Assembly: GCA_009773335.1 (NCBI GenBank) | Contig: WRPF01000016.1 | Location: forward strand, 1-51,587 | Direction: 5' to 3' | From: Caulobacteraceae bacterium | GTDB taxonomy: Bacteria; Pseudomonadota; Alphaproteobacteria; Caulobacterales; Aquidulcibacteraceae | Length of the DNA: 51,587 bases | Part shown: positions 15,143 through 26,219 of the stretch, piece after piece | How positions within the stretch are numbered: the first letter of the stretch is position 1 | Layout: each line of letters starts with the position of its first letter | Translations under genes and position numbers: made by a program | The notes under the pieces: model-generated | The model's database searches: none | Told to the model about the DNA's origin: nothing | What the model saw: only the letters and a program-made list of their open reading frames with translations

Positions 15143-17173
15143 TCAGGCGGCGCGGTCGTCCGGGAGCGGTTCGTCGTCGTGCGACTTCTCCGCCTTGCCG
15201 CGCAGGATCGCCGTTTCCCGCACCGAGCGCCCCGAGGTCAGCAGGTCAAGCGCGGCCTTGAACGCCGCGTCGTCTGAATCGAAGTTCGAGCCGCGCATCT
15301 CATTATACTCTTCGGCGACGAGAGGAGCGGTCACGTCGAAGGCCAGCAGCGCCATCCAGTCCGCCTCGATCTCGTCTCGCACCGCCAGTTCAGCGGCCGA
15401 AAGGGTTTCATCAACGCCAAGACCCGCCGTGCCGGGGTCACCGGCCGGCGGCGCGCCGGGCGAATTCTCGCTGGCCGATCCTGGGACAGATCCCGGAACC
15501 GGGCGGCTCTCACCGGTCTTTCTGACCATGGGCGGGGGCCACTGCGAGATCCGCGCCTGCGCGGTTTCCCATCCAGCGGCTAGCAGATGGTGGCTCAGGG
15601 CCTCGCGGTCAACCGTCTTCGACTCGGCCCAGAGGTCCAGGATCGCATGGCGGATGGCGTCCAGCTCCCGGTCTTCGATGGGGAGCTGGGCGAAAAGGTC
15701 CCCGCCGCGGGCCAGGACATGGGGGTAATCGACCGGCTGGCGGACCATGTGCTCGACCCGGCGGTCCTGGCTCAGGCCGGCGATCCGCTTCAGCGCATCG
15801 GTGGGTCGTGCGGGGGGCGGCCCCTTCTGCCAACCGCCCTTTCCGCCCTTGGCGCCCTTCTGACCCGGCGTCCATGGCGCGCGCGGGGCGGGGGCGAAGA
15901 GCCTCCAGGCGCTGTCGGTCAGCGCGCGCAGGTACTGCTTTTTCGTTTCTTCGTGGGCGATGCGGCCGGCGGCCTCCATCAGGCGCTTCTTCAGATCGGC
16001 CCGCGCCTCCGGCGTATCGAGGCCGCGGCGCGCCCTTTCCCGCTCGAACAGCGCCTCCACCGCGGGACGGGCGTGCGCCAGCAGCGCCACGAGCGCCTCG
16101 GGGCCGGACTTGCGGAACACGTCGTCGGGATCGAGACCGGGCGGCAGCACGGCGATACGTACAGTCCGCTCCGGTCCGAGATGGGGCAGGGCGAGTTCGA
16201 GCGCCCGGTCCGCCGCCCGCAGGCCCGCCGCGTCGCCATCGAAACACAGGATGGGCTCGGCGCCGGATCGCCACGCCAGCGTCAGCTGGTCCTCGGTCAG
16301 CGCCGTGCCCATGGGCGCGACGGCCGGCACGCCCGCGCGCTCGAACGCCGCCACATCGAGATAGCCCTCGGCGACGACGAAGCCTGCCCCCTTGGTCCTG
16401 GCCAGCAGTTCGCGGGCCTCGCGGAGCCGATAGAGCATCGCGCCCTTGTGGAAAATTTCGGTCTCCGGGGAGTTGAGATACTTCGCTGGTTCGTCCTTCG
16501 CGAGCGCGCGGCCGCCGAACGCCACCGTGCGTCCCTGGCTGTCGGTGATCGGAAAGAGGACGCGGTTGCGGAACACGTCGATGGCGCCGTTGCGCCCGCC
16601 TTCCTTGGCGAGGCCGACGGCGATCAGTTCGTCGCGGGTGAAGCCGTCCTTTGCCAGCGCGTCGAGCGCCCAGGTCCAGTTGTCCGGCGCGAGCCCAATG
16701 CCGAATTGCGCCCAGACGTCGGGGCCGAGATCGCGCTTTTGCAGATACTCGCGCGCCGCGCGGCCTTCGGGGCCGTGGAGTGCCTTGCGGTAGAGTTCGT
16801 CGGCGCGCGCCATCAGCTTCAGGAGGCGCCCGCGCCGGTCCATGGCCACGCGCTCTCCGGGCGTGGATTCCGGCGGCTGCAGGCCGGCTTCGGAGCCGAG
16901 CTTGTCGATGGCTTCTACAAAACTCAGGCCCTCGAGCTTCTGGCAGAGCGTGAACACGTCGCCGCTCTCACCGCACCCGAAGCACTTGAAGACGCCCTGA
17001 CGGTCGCGGATGTGGAACGAGGCGGATTTTTCGGTGTGGAAGGGGCACGGCGCCCAGTAGTCGCCGGCCTGCGGCTTCGACTTGCGCCGGTCGAAGGTGA
17101 GCCGCTTGCTGGCATAGTCCGCGATCGAGGTGCGCTCGCGGACTTGCTTCACATACCAATCCGGGCGCCTCAT
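15143..17173 (-). CDS. dnaG: DNA primase
   Basis: This 676-residue primase makes RNA primers for replication and binds DnaB helicase. The zinc-binding domain (C43, H46, C64, C67 in CPFHTEKSASFH and FKCFGCGESGDVF), the RNA polymerase/TOPRIM core (VVAEGYLDV, ILCFDGDAAG) and the C-terminal helicase-interaction domain are present. The ATG at 17173 gives MRRPDWYVKQVRERT, the usual alphaproteobacterial start. A low-complexity Pro/Gly/Ser-rich segment (about residues 545-575) interrupts the C-terminal domain and is encoded by DNA containing a GGGACAGATCCC palindrome. Confidence 0.97.
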   Translation of the reverse strand: MRRPDWYVKQVRERTSIADYASKRLTFDRRKSKPQAGDYWAPCPFHTEKSASFHIRDRQGVFKCFGCGESGDVFTLCQKLEGLSFVEAIDKLGSEAGLQPPESTPGERVAMDRRGRLLKLMARADELYRKALHGPEGRAAREYLQKRDLGPDVWAQFGIGLAPDNWTWALDALAKDGFTRDELIAVGLAKEGGRNGAIDVFRNRVLFPITDSQGRTVAFGGRALAKDEPAKYLNSPETEIFHKGAMLYRLREARELLARTKGAGFVVAEGYLDVAAFERAGVPAVAPMGTALTEDQLTLAWRSGAEPILCFDGDAAGLRAADRALELALPHLGPERTVRIAVLPPGLDPDDVFRKSGPEALVALLAHARPAVEALFERERARRGLDTPEARADLKKRLMEAAGRIAHEETKKQYLRALTDSAWRLFAPAPRAPWTPGQKGAKGGKGGWQKGPPPARPTDALKRIAGLSQDRRVEHMVRQPVDYPHVLARGGDLFAQLPIEDRELDAIRHAILDLWAESKTVDREALSHHLLAAGWETAQARISQWPPPMVRKTGESRPVPGSVPGSASENSPGAPPAGDPGTAGLGVDETLSAAELAVRDEIEADWMALLAFDVTAPLVAEEYNEMRGSNFDSDDAAFKAALDLLTSGRSVRETAILRGKAEKSHDDEPLPDDRAA

Positions 17174-17269
17174 GGGGCGTTTGTCCTCTGATCCTGAGTC
17201 CGGAAGGTAAACGATTCGCGGCCGAATTCGTTGCGAAGGCGGAATTTGGTTTGGGCGGCCCCAAAAGGA

Positions 17270-17298
17270 ACAGGCCGACGCTCGTGGCGCCGGCCTGT
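17270..17298 (-). terminator. Intrinsic terminator after mlaC
   Basis: On the minus strand ACAGGCCG and CGGCCTGT form an 8-bp stem with a 13-base loop, followed by TCCTTTTGG. It lies 24-52 bp after the mlaC stop, separating the mla pair from dnaG. Confidence 0.6.
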
Positions 17299-17321
17299 GA
17301 ATAACCTGTGGGCGAAGAGGA

Positions 17322-18002
17322 TCAGGCGCGGCGGCCGGCCTGACGGGCGGTGATGCGCGTGCGCATGGTTTCGGTCTGCTGCCGCACGGCGGCGATGAGA
17401 GCGCGGACATCGCCGCGCGCGCCGAGGATGTTGGCGAAGTCGCGCTGCTGGCGCTGCGCCAGCCAGACTTCATTGCGGTCGAGGACGAGGGACACATCCA
17501 CGACTTTCCAGGCCTGACCGCGCTTCACGATGCGCCACTGCACCGGCATGGCCTGCGACGCGCCGCGCGGCGTGATCGTCGACTTCACCACCACGTCGCG
17601 TCCCGGCACCCGGTCGATCGAACCGACCACCCGGACTTCATTGCCGCGGAACTGGTCGAGCTGGTCCTCGTAGACCGCCACCGAGTAGTCCATGAATACC
17701 TGCTGCCATTCCCGGTTGAGGGCCGGGTTGGCGCGCAGTTGACCGGCGGCGTTGGCGCCGAGCACGAAGTTGGAGATGCTCGGTACGTCGGCGAAGCGCT
17801 GCATGAGCGCACGGAAGCGCGCCTGACGGTCGGCCGACGTCAGATTGCCGTCCGACAGGGTCGCAAGCGCCTGGTTGGCGTTCTGGGCGACGTATTGCTC
17901 GGCCACCGGATCGGCGGCCGAGACTGGCGGCGCGACCGTCGCCGTCAACAGAACGGCTGCGGTGGCTGCGGAAAGGCTCGAAAAGAGGCGGCGAGAAATC
18001 AC
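17322..18002 (-). CDS. MlaC/Ttg2D-family periplasmic phospholipid-binding protein
   Basis: This 226-residue protein has a signal peptide (AATAAVLLTATVAPPVSA) and the MlaC fold: LTSADRQARFRALMQRFADVPSISNFVLG, then LNREWQQVFMDYSVAVYEDQL and a beta-rich end with VQWRIVKRGQAWKVVDVSLV. MlaC shuttles phospholipids between the outer-membrane MlaA complex and the inner-membrane MlaFEDB transporter. It starts with GTG, 3 bp after the mlaA stop, which supports a joint Mla function. The inner-membrane components are not in the window. Confidence 0.88.
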   Translation of the reverse strand: MISRRLFSSLSAATAAVLLTATVAPPVSAADPVAEQYVAQNANQALATLSDGNLTSADRQARFRALMQRFADVPSISNFVLGANAAGQLRANPALNREWQQVFMDYSVAVYEDQLDQFRGNEVRVVGSIDRVPGRDVVVKSTITPRGASQAMPVQWRIVKRGQAWKVVDVSLVLDRNEVWLAQRQQRDFANILGARGDVRALIAAVRQQTETMRTRITARQAGRRA

Positions 18003-18005
18003 GGG

Positions 18006-18842
18006 TCAGTTCCCCTGGCGCGAGTTGGGCGGCGGTGTAGGCGTGGGCTGCGGCTGCTCTGGCGCAGGTTCCGCGGACGGCGTCTCGTTCGATGGCTGGA
18101 CCCCCGGGTCCGATATTCCCTGAGATGGTATCTCTTCAAATTCCGGCAAGTCTTGGACGTTCGTCAGGCCGTTCCGGACGGCGGATTCCCGCAGGATTCC
18201 ATAGGTTGTACGGATCGATACATAAGGATCGATGGAGCTTTCACGAAGGTTCTGCACCGCGTCCAGAGCGCCTTCGCGCGCGTCGATCGCGCCCACGACC
18301 GTGCGGCTGACGCGGAATGCGTCATCGCCGTCGAACTGCGCGTAGTTGATGGGATTGAGCGCGACATCCACGACGGAGCCGGTCGCATCGCGGACCGAGG
18401 ACGGTCCCAGCAACGGCAGGACGAGGTAGGGGCCGGCGGCCAGACCCCACCGTCCGAGCGTCTGCCCGAAGTCCTCGTTGTGCTTTTCCAGCCCCATGGT
18501 CGAGGCGACGTCGAAAATGCCGGCGATGCCGATGGTCGAATTGATGCCGAACCGCGCGACCGTCGCGCCTGCGCGCGTCGGCGCCGCCTGCAGGACATCG
18601 TTGGCGAAGATCACCGGCGACTTGAGATTGTGGAGCATGTTGCCCACGCCTTCCCGGAACGGGGCGGGCGTGATCGCCCGGTACCCGCGGGCGACCGGCT
18701 CCAGCGCATACTTATCGACGGCCTCGTTGAACGAATACATCGCTCGGTTGAACTTCTCGAACGGGTCGTCGGTCGCTGCCTGCGCATGCGCTTCACCCGC
18801 CAGGCCGACCGTCAGCGCGGCCAGAACAAAGTGCATTCGCAT
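18006..18842 (-). CDS. mlaA: MlaA/VacJ-family outer-membrane lipid asymmetry protein
   Basis: This 278-residue protein has the MlaA core: DPFEKFNRAMYSFNEAVDKY, then PFREGVGNMLHNLKSPV, GRWGLAAGPYLVLPLLGPSSVRDA and NPINYA. MlaA removes mislocalised phospholipids from the outer leaflet with MlaC. The start at 18842 has GGAGG upstream. The signal peptide (HFVLAALTVGLAGEAHA) ends in AHA-Q with no cysteine, so unlike the usual MlaA it seems not to be a lipoprotein. The tail after about residue 235 is Pro/Gln/Thr-rich. It is the first gene of the mlaA-mlaC pair. Confidence 0.92.
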   Translation of the reverse strand: MRMHFVLAALTVGLAGEAHAQAATDDPFEKFNRAMYSFNEAVDKYALEPVARGYRAITPAPFREGVGNMLHNLKSPVIFANDVLQAAPTRAGATVARFGINSTIGIAGIFDVASTMGLEKHNEDFGQTLGRWGLAAGPYLVLPLLGPSSVRDATGSVVDVALNPINYAQFDGDDAFRVSRTVVGAIDAREGALDAVQNLRESSIDPYVSIRTTYGILRESAVRNGLTNVQDLPEFEEIPSQGISDPGVQPSNETPSAEPAPEQPQPTPTPPPNSRQGN

Positions 18843-18927
18843 CAAGCGATCCTCCGCTGAGGCCAGATATGGCGGCAACACGGTTAATCAACCCTTTTGG
18901 GGCTATGCGAATATCGCCAACTATGTC

Positions 18928-18947
18928 ATATAAAGATATGTTTATAT
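18928..18947. promoter_or_regulatory. Near-perfect 20-bp palindrome, probable operator of the ArsR-MTase/metF operon
   Basis: ATATAAAGATATGTTTATAT is a palindrome with a single mismatch (ATATAAAGAT against ATCTTTATAT). It is strikingly AT-rich inside GC-rich DNA and sits at the start of the ArsR-fusion gene. ArsR-family regulators bind such palindromes, so autoregulation together with control of metF-metH is the natural reading. Confidence 0.65.
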
Positions 18948-19933
18948 CTCCAACCCCGCCGGGAGACCGGGCGACCGCGGCGAGAATGGTCGCGGCGCTG
19001 CGCGGGGCGGGGGAACAGACGCGGCTGCGGGCGCTGGCGCTTCTGGTGCGCGGCGAGCTGTCGGTGGGGGAGCTGGCGGTGGCGCTAGGGCAGAGCCAGC
19101 CGCGGATCAGCCGCCACCTGCGCCTTCTGACTGAGAGCGGCCTCGTCGAGCGCATCCCCGAAGGGGCGTGGGTGTTTTACCGCATCGCCGGCGAGGGATC
19201 GGCCGAGCGGAGCCTCGTGGATGCGATCGTCGGCATGCTCGATGGCGCGGAGCCGGAGCTGGCGCGCGACGCCGAGCGGCTTGCCGAGATCCGCCAGTCC
19301 CGCGCAGACGCCGCCGCCGCCTACTTCGCCGCCAACGCGCAAGACTGGGAGCGGCTGCAGAACCTGCATCTGCCGGAAGAGGATATCGAGTCCGCCATGC
19401 GCGCCGCCGCCGGCGCCGGGCCGTTCGACTTCATGGTCGACGTCGGCGTCGGGCAGGGCCGCATGATCGAAGCGTTCGCCGACCGCGTGCGTCGCGCGGA
19501 AGGTTTCGACACCAGCCGCCAGATGCTCGCCGTTGCGCGCGCAGCGCTGTCGCGTCTGCCGGATGGCAAGGCCACCGTGCGCTTCGGCGATGTCTACGAA
19601 CCGCCCGTGGCGCCCGGCGCGGCCGATCTCGTCACCATCCATCAGGTGCTGCACTTCCTGCCCGATCCCGGTCGCGCGGTGATGGAGGCGGCGCGGCTGC
19701 TGAAGCCGGGCGGGCGTCTGGTGATCGCGGACTTCGCGCCGCACGGACATGAATTCCTGCGTGAGAAACACGCACACCGGCGTCTCGGATTTTCGGACTC
19801 GGAAATGGCGCTCTGGTGCGCCGCCGCCGGCGTGCCGAAGCTGAAGGCGACGACCTTGAAGGGCCGCGAACCCGGTGCGCTGACGGTGAAGATATGGGCG
19901 GGCGATCGCGTCGTCCCTGAAGTGACCAGATGA
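18938..19933 (+). CDS. ArsR-type HTH fused to SAM-dependent methyltransferase
   Basis: The protein has about 331 residues from this start. An ArsR winged helix (RGAGEQTRLRALALLVRGELS ... GQSQPRISRHLRLLTESGLVERI) is followed by a linker and a class I methyltransferase fold (FMVDVGVGQGRMIEAFADRV, FDTSRQMLAVARAAL, then LKPGGRLVIADFAPHGHEF). Such fusions upstream of metF are known from alphaproteobacteria and are thought to sense S-adenosylmethionine or S-adenosylhomocysteine. The start is uncertain: the frame is open from 18869, ATGs occur at 18923, 18938 and 18987, and none has a good ribosome site. The operator palindrome overlaps the first two of these. It is followed by metF after 13 bp. Confidence 0.88.
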   Translation: MFISPTPPGDRATAARMVAALRGAGEQTRLRALALLVRGELSVGELAVALGQSQPRISRHLRLLTESGLVERIPEGAWVFYRIAGEGSAERSLVDAIVGMLDGAEPELARDAERLAEIRQSRADAAAAYFAANAQDWERLQNLHLPEEDIESAMRAAAGAGPFDFMVDVGVGQGRMIEAFADRVRRAEGFDTSRQMLAVARAALSRLPDGKATVRFGDVYEPPVAPGAADLVTIHQVLHFLPDPGRAVMEAARLLKPGGRLVIADFAPHGHEFLREKHAHRRLGFSDSEMALWCAAAGVPKLKATTLKGREPGALTVKIWAGDRVVPEVTR

Positions 19934-19946
19934 TCGGGATAGCGCG

Positions 19947-20882
19947 ATGACTGCAGTGCAGAAGACCCAACCCGTGCAGGCCGTGTTCGACGCCGCCGCC
20001 GCGCGCCTCGGCCGTGTGGGCGGGCCGCGCGTGTCATTCGAGTTCTTTCCGCCGAAGTCCGACAAGCTTGAGGAACAGCTCTGGGCCGTGATCCGCCGGC
20101 TTGAGCCGCTTGCGCCGTCATTTGTGTCTGTGACCTACGGCGCGGGCGGCTCCACGCGCGACCGCACGCACCGCACGGTGTCGCGCATCGTCGAGGAAAC
20201 ATCGCTGACGCCGGCCGCGCATCTGACCTGCGTCGCCGCGTCACGCGGCGAAGTCGATGACGTGATGCGCGCTTACTGGGACGCGGGCGTGCGCCATATC
20301 GTGGCGTTGCGCGGCGATCCGCAAGGCGGGGCGGGCGCGGCGTACGAACCGCATCCCGATGGCTACGCCTACGCCGCCGATCTCGTTGCAGGCGCGCGCA
20401 AGATCGCGCCGTTCGAGGTGTCGGTGGCCGTGTACGCCGACAAGCACCCCGACAGCGCGACCTGGCAGACCGAGATCGACAACTTCAAGCGCAAGATCGA
20501 CGCTGGCGCCACGCGCGGCATCTCCAACTTCTTCGTCGATGCGGACTCGTTCCTGCGTCTGCGTGATCGTCTTGCGGACGCGGGGATCACAGCGCCGATC
20601 GTGCCGGGCGTGATGCCGGTGTCGAACTTCAACGGCTTCAAGCGCATGGCGGCGGTCGGCGGCGTCTATGTGCCGGACTGGTTCGCCGCCATTTTTGAAG
20701 GTCTCGACGACGACCCGGAGACGCGGCTTCTTGTTGCTGCAGCAACGACGGGCGAACTCTGCGCGCGGCTCGCGGCGGAAGGCGTCGAGGATTTCCATTT
20801 CTACACGCTCAACCGCGCCGAACTCACGCTCGCCATTTGCCGGATGCTCGGCGTCAAGGCGCAGAAGGAAGTCGCACAATGA
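19947..20882 (+). CDS. metF: 5,10-methylenetetrahydrofolate reductase
   Basis: MetF reduces methylene-THF to methyl-THF with a flavin cofactor, supplying the methyl donor for methionine synthase. The 311 residues show the TIM-barrel family landmarks VSFEFFPPKSDKLEEQLW, FVSVTYGAGGSTRDRTH, AHLTCVAASRGEVDD, RHIVALRGDPQ, then VPGVMPVSNFNGFKRMA and EDFHFYTLNRAELT. The length matches the prokaryotic enzyme. It lies between its probable regulator and the two methionine synthase genes it feeds. Confidence 0.97.
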   Translation: MTAVQKTQPVQAVFDAAAARLGRVGGPRVSFEFFPPKSDKLEEQLWAVIRRLEPLAPSFVSVTYGAGGSTRDRTHRTVSRIVEETSLTPAAHLTCVAASRGEVDDVMRAYWDAGVRHIVALRGDPQGGAGAAYEPHPDGYAYAADLVAGARKIAPFEVSVAVYADKHPDSATWQTEIDNFKRKIDAGATRGISNFFVDADSFLRLRDRLADAGITAPIVPGVMPVSNFNGFKRMAAVGGVYVPDWFAAIFEGLDDDPETRLLVAAATTGELCARLAAEGVEDFHFYTLNRAELTLAICRMLGVKAQKEVAQ

Positions 20883-20899
20883 CAGCGCCGATAATTCTT

Positions 20900-21010
20900 C
20901 TCCCCCTGCAAGGGGGAGATCGAGAGGGGGTCTGCCGGTTCGGGAACGCCGCTGACCCCAAAATCGAACACCGAGCCGGACCCCCTCCTGCCTCCCCCTT
21001 GCAGGGGGAG
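20900..21010. repeat. Inverted repeat element between metF and metH1
   Basis: CTCCCCCTGCAAGGGGGAG (20900-20918) and its exact reverse complement (20992-21010) bracket a second, imperfect pair (GGGGGTCTGCCGGTTCGG near 20926 and CCGAGCCGGACCCCC near 20971). The whole 111-bp region can fold into one long hairpin. This is the form of the C/G-run intergenic palindromes common in alphaproteobacteria. It ends 26 bp before the metH1 start and could attenuate or stabilise the operon mRNA. Confidence 0.75.
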
Positions 21011-21036
21011 GAAAGAACCTCGCGCGGAGCCGCCAC

Positions 21037-22098
21037 ATGAACCGGAAAGAGCGCTTCGCCGCGCTGGAGCAGATCGCCGCCGAACGCATCGTCATTCTCG
21101 ACGGCGCGTGGGGCACGATGATCCAGACGTATGATCTGACGGAGGCCGATTTCCGCGGGACGCATTTCCCGGAGCACAACCGGCCGCTGAAGGGCAACAA
21201 CGATCTCCTCGTGCTGACGCGGCCCGACATCATCCGCGACATCCACGACCAGTATCTCGACGCCGGCGCCGACATCGCCTCGACGAACACGTTTTCGGGC
21301 ACGACCATCGCGCAGGCGGACTATGCGCTGGAACACGTGGTCGACGACATCAACATCGCCGCCGCTCGCATCGCGCGCGAGGCCTGCGATGCGGCGACCG
21401 CGAAGGACGGCCGCGTGCGCTGCGTCGCCGGCGCCATCGGGCCGACCAACAAGACGCTCTCGCTCTCGCCGGACGTGAACGATCCCGCGCGCCGTGATGT
21501 CACTTTTGAAGAAGTGGCCGACGCGTACAAGCAGCAGGCGCGGGGGCTCGTGGAAGGCGGCGCCGACATCATCCTCATCGAGACGATCTTCGACACGCTC
21601 AACGCCAAGGCCGCGATCTTTGGCGTCGAGGAATTCTACGACGAACTCGGCGAGCGCCTGCCGATCATGATATCCGGCACCATCACCGATCTCTCCGGGC
21701 GCACGCTGTCGGGGCAGACGGTGGAGGCGTTCTGGCATTCCGTGCGCCACGCCAATCCGTGGAGCGTGGGGCTCAACTGCGCGCTGGGCCCGAAGGACAT
21801 GGACGCCCACATCCGCTCGCTCGCGCGCGCGGCGAACGTGCGCGTCAGCGCCTACCCGAACGCGGGGCTCCCGAACGCCATGGGCGGCTACGACGAAGGC
21901 CCCCACGACATGGTGCGCATCATGGAGCCGTGGGCGGCGGGCGGCGTCGTCAATCTCGTCGGCGGCTGCTGCGGCACGACCCCCGCGCACATCCGCGCCA
22001 TCGCCGACGCAGTGAAGGGCAAGAGCCCGCGCAAGACGTGGACCTGCGAGCCGGTGATGCGGCTGAGCGGGCTCGAACCGTTTACGGCAGCGGCGTAG
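21037..22098 (+). CDS. metH: Methionine synthase, homocysteine-binding half
   Basis: This 353-residue N-terminal module of cobalamin-dependent methionine synthase activates homocysteine on zinc. It opens with ERIVILDGAWGTMIQTYDLTE and contains DIASTNTFSGTTIAQADY, ETIFDTLNAKAA and the three zinc cysteines (VGLNCALGP and GGCCGTTP). It ends after the first domain, so the enzyme is split in two polypeptides, as in several Caulobacterales and other alphaproteobacteria. Here the second half does not follow directly: an unrelated gene starts 9 bp after the stop. Confidence 0.95.
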   Translation: MNRKERFAALEQIAAERIVILDGAWGTMIQTYDLTEADFRGTHFPEHNRPLKGNNDLLVLTRPDIIRDIHDQYLDAGADIASTNTFSGTTIAQADYALEHVVDDINIAAARIAREACDAATAKDGRVRCVAGAIGPTNKTLSLSPDVNDPARRDVTFEEVADAYKQQARGLVEGGADIILIETIFDTLNAKAAIFGVEEFYDELGERLPIMISGTITDLSGRTLSGQTVEAFWHSVRHANPWSVGLNCALGPKDMDAHIRSLARAANVRVSAYPNAGLPNAMGGYDEGPHDMVRIMEPWAAGGVVNLVGGCCGTTPAHIRAIADAVKGKSPRKTWTCEPVMRLSGLEPFTAAA

Positions 22099-22107
22099 GA
22101 GGCTGGA

Positions 22108-22793
22108 ATGGCGAGTGGGATTTTTTCGAGTGCCGCCGATCTGGCCACAGCAGCAGGTGTCATGATTGGTGCGGTTTCTCTTGTTGCTGGTGTGGCGAAT
22201 GCGAGAGCCCAGCAGCATTTTCTTCGTTTGGAGCGCGAAGCAGCCGCGTTGGGGGTAATGAATTCGCGGTTTCAAGATGTCGCGGAGATTCGTCGCCAAC
22301 TGACTGCGAGATCGAGTGATCTGGATGGGGTTTCCGGAGAAGAAGTGTATTCGTTTTATGCAAAATACTGGGCGCTACAGATAGATCAGTGGGAGCACTA
22401 TCGGCTCGGAGTCATATCGAAGTCCGTGTACGTCACTTGGCTTTGCTACCTCTACGATTCTTTGAGTGGATTTCATACCATTGGCTCTATGGACTCACGA
22501 ACCTCATGGGAAGCGATTGGCCGATCGTTGTCGCGCAATAGTGTTGAATTTCGGTGCTTGGTTGAGCAACTCTACATTCTCAATCGTCAAAATCCCCTGC
22601 CTGACACCGAAGGGAGTGTATTCACGGGTCGCCCTGGGCGAAATCGCGGCTGCATTTCCAAGAGCGGACTGACGCAAGAGCTTCAGGAGCGATTGGGGCT
22701 TAGATCCAGCATCAATGAGATATTGGCGAGAACGCCAATGTGGGTGGTGAGTGGGCGGTTGCCCGCCGACCTAGCGCGCGCGATTTCCATTCA

Positions 22794-22797
<4 letters not shown>
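22108..22797 (+). CDS. Uncharacterised membrane-anchored protein inserted between metH halves
   Basis: This 229-residue protein has one N-terminal membrane helix (about 8-30; [20 protein letters not shown]) and a soluble helical part ([52 protein letters not shown]). Single-span proteins with a YYWALQ/WELYR-type segment exist as uncharacterised families, but I assign none. Its codons are clearly less GC-rich than those of both metH genes, suggesting recent arrival. It begins 9 bp after metH1 and its stop overlaps the metH2 start by ATGA, so translation of metH2 is now coupled to it. Confidence 0.75.
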
Positions 22798-25430
<2,633 letters not shown>

Positions 25431-25504
25431 GACAGCCCCGCCCGAAACCCGAGGCTGACGCCGTTGTTAATGGTGCGGCCAAACCTCGCGTGTAGAGAAG
25501 AGAC

Positions 25505-26062
25505 ATGTCCGATTCCGCCCGCTCCTCCGGCCGTCCCTCCGGTCGCGCTTCGGCGACGCTGGCCCTCGCGGCTGTTCTGGTCGCCGCGTGCTCGACGGTG
25601 GCCTCGCCCGTCGGCCCCTATCCCGTCAGCCGCGCGCCCTCCTACCCGGGCGGGCCGTTCGAGGCCGGCCCGCGCTTCCTGTCTGCGCCGCCGTCGCAGT
25701 GCGTTCCCTTCGCGCGCGAAATTTCCGGGATCGCGATCCGCGGCGACGCCAACACCTGGTGGACGCAGGCGGAGGGCCGCTATGAGCGCGCCGGAACGCC
25801 GGCGGTGGGCTCGGTCATCGTGATCCGCACCTATGGCGACGGCTCGCGCGGCCATGTCGCGGTGGTGACCCGTATCGTCTCGGACCGGGTGATTCTCGTC
25901 GATCACGCGAACTGGCACGGAAGAGGCGAAGTCGCGGTGGCGGTTCCCGTCAGGGATGTTTCTGAAGACCACAATTGGTCGCAAGTTAATGTCTGGTGGC
26001 TCGACACGAATAGGTGGGGATCCAGAGATTATACAGTCGAAGGCTTCATCCGCCCCCGTTAA
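25505..26062 (+). CDS. CHAP-domain lipoprotein (peptidoglycan hydrolase-like)
   Basis: This 185-residue protein has a lipobox (LVAACS, Cys about 36) and a CHAP domain: the catalytic Cys in SQCVPFAREISG (about 66) and the His in GSRGHVAVVTRI (about 120), followed by VILVDHANWHGRGEV. CHAP enzymes cleave peptide bonds in peptidoglycan. It is a close paralog of the next gene, with the same spacing of Cys, TWW, GHVAVV and DHANW motifs, so the pair arose by tandem duplication. Confidence 0.88.
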   Translation: MSDSARSSGRPSGRASATLALAAVLVAACSTVASPVGPYPVSRAPSYPGGPFEAGPRFLSAPPSQCVPFAREISGIAIRGDANTWWTQAEGRYERAGTPAVGSVIVIRTYGDGSRGHVAVVTRIVSDRVILVDHANWHGRGEVAVAVPVRDVSEDHNWSQVNVWWLDTNRWGSRDYTVEGFIRPR

Positions 26063-26072
26063 CACCTATGAA

Positions 26073-26088
26073 TTAACCTTGAAGTAAC
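26073..26088. promoter_or_regulatory. CtrA-like binding site upstream of the second CHAP gene
   Basis: TTAACCTTGAAGTAAC fits the CtrA consensus TTAA-N7-TTAAC with one mismatch, and another TTAA lies 12 bp upstream. CtrA times envelope and division genes in Caulobacterales. The match is by eye only. Confidence 0.4.
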
Positions 26089-26219
26089 CACTAGGGCACT
26101 TTATAGGCTCGACGCTTGCATGTGTCCTCGTGTGGAGAAACCGCAGAGGGCCGAAAGCAGGCCAGATCCACGTAGGCCCTGACGGCAGAACGCCGGCTGG
26201 TCGCAACGGAGGCGGAGCG

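Noticed and set aside
13181-15277. Very long open frame (about 698 codons) opposite rpoD
   Set aside because: It is the antisense of rpoD, with Arg/His/Leu-rich, non-protein-like composition. High GC keeps such shadow frames open.
20883-21036. Cobalamin or SAM riboswitch ahead of metH1
   Set aside because: The spacer is a simple inverted repeat without the B12 box or SAM-II pseudoknot landmarks.
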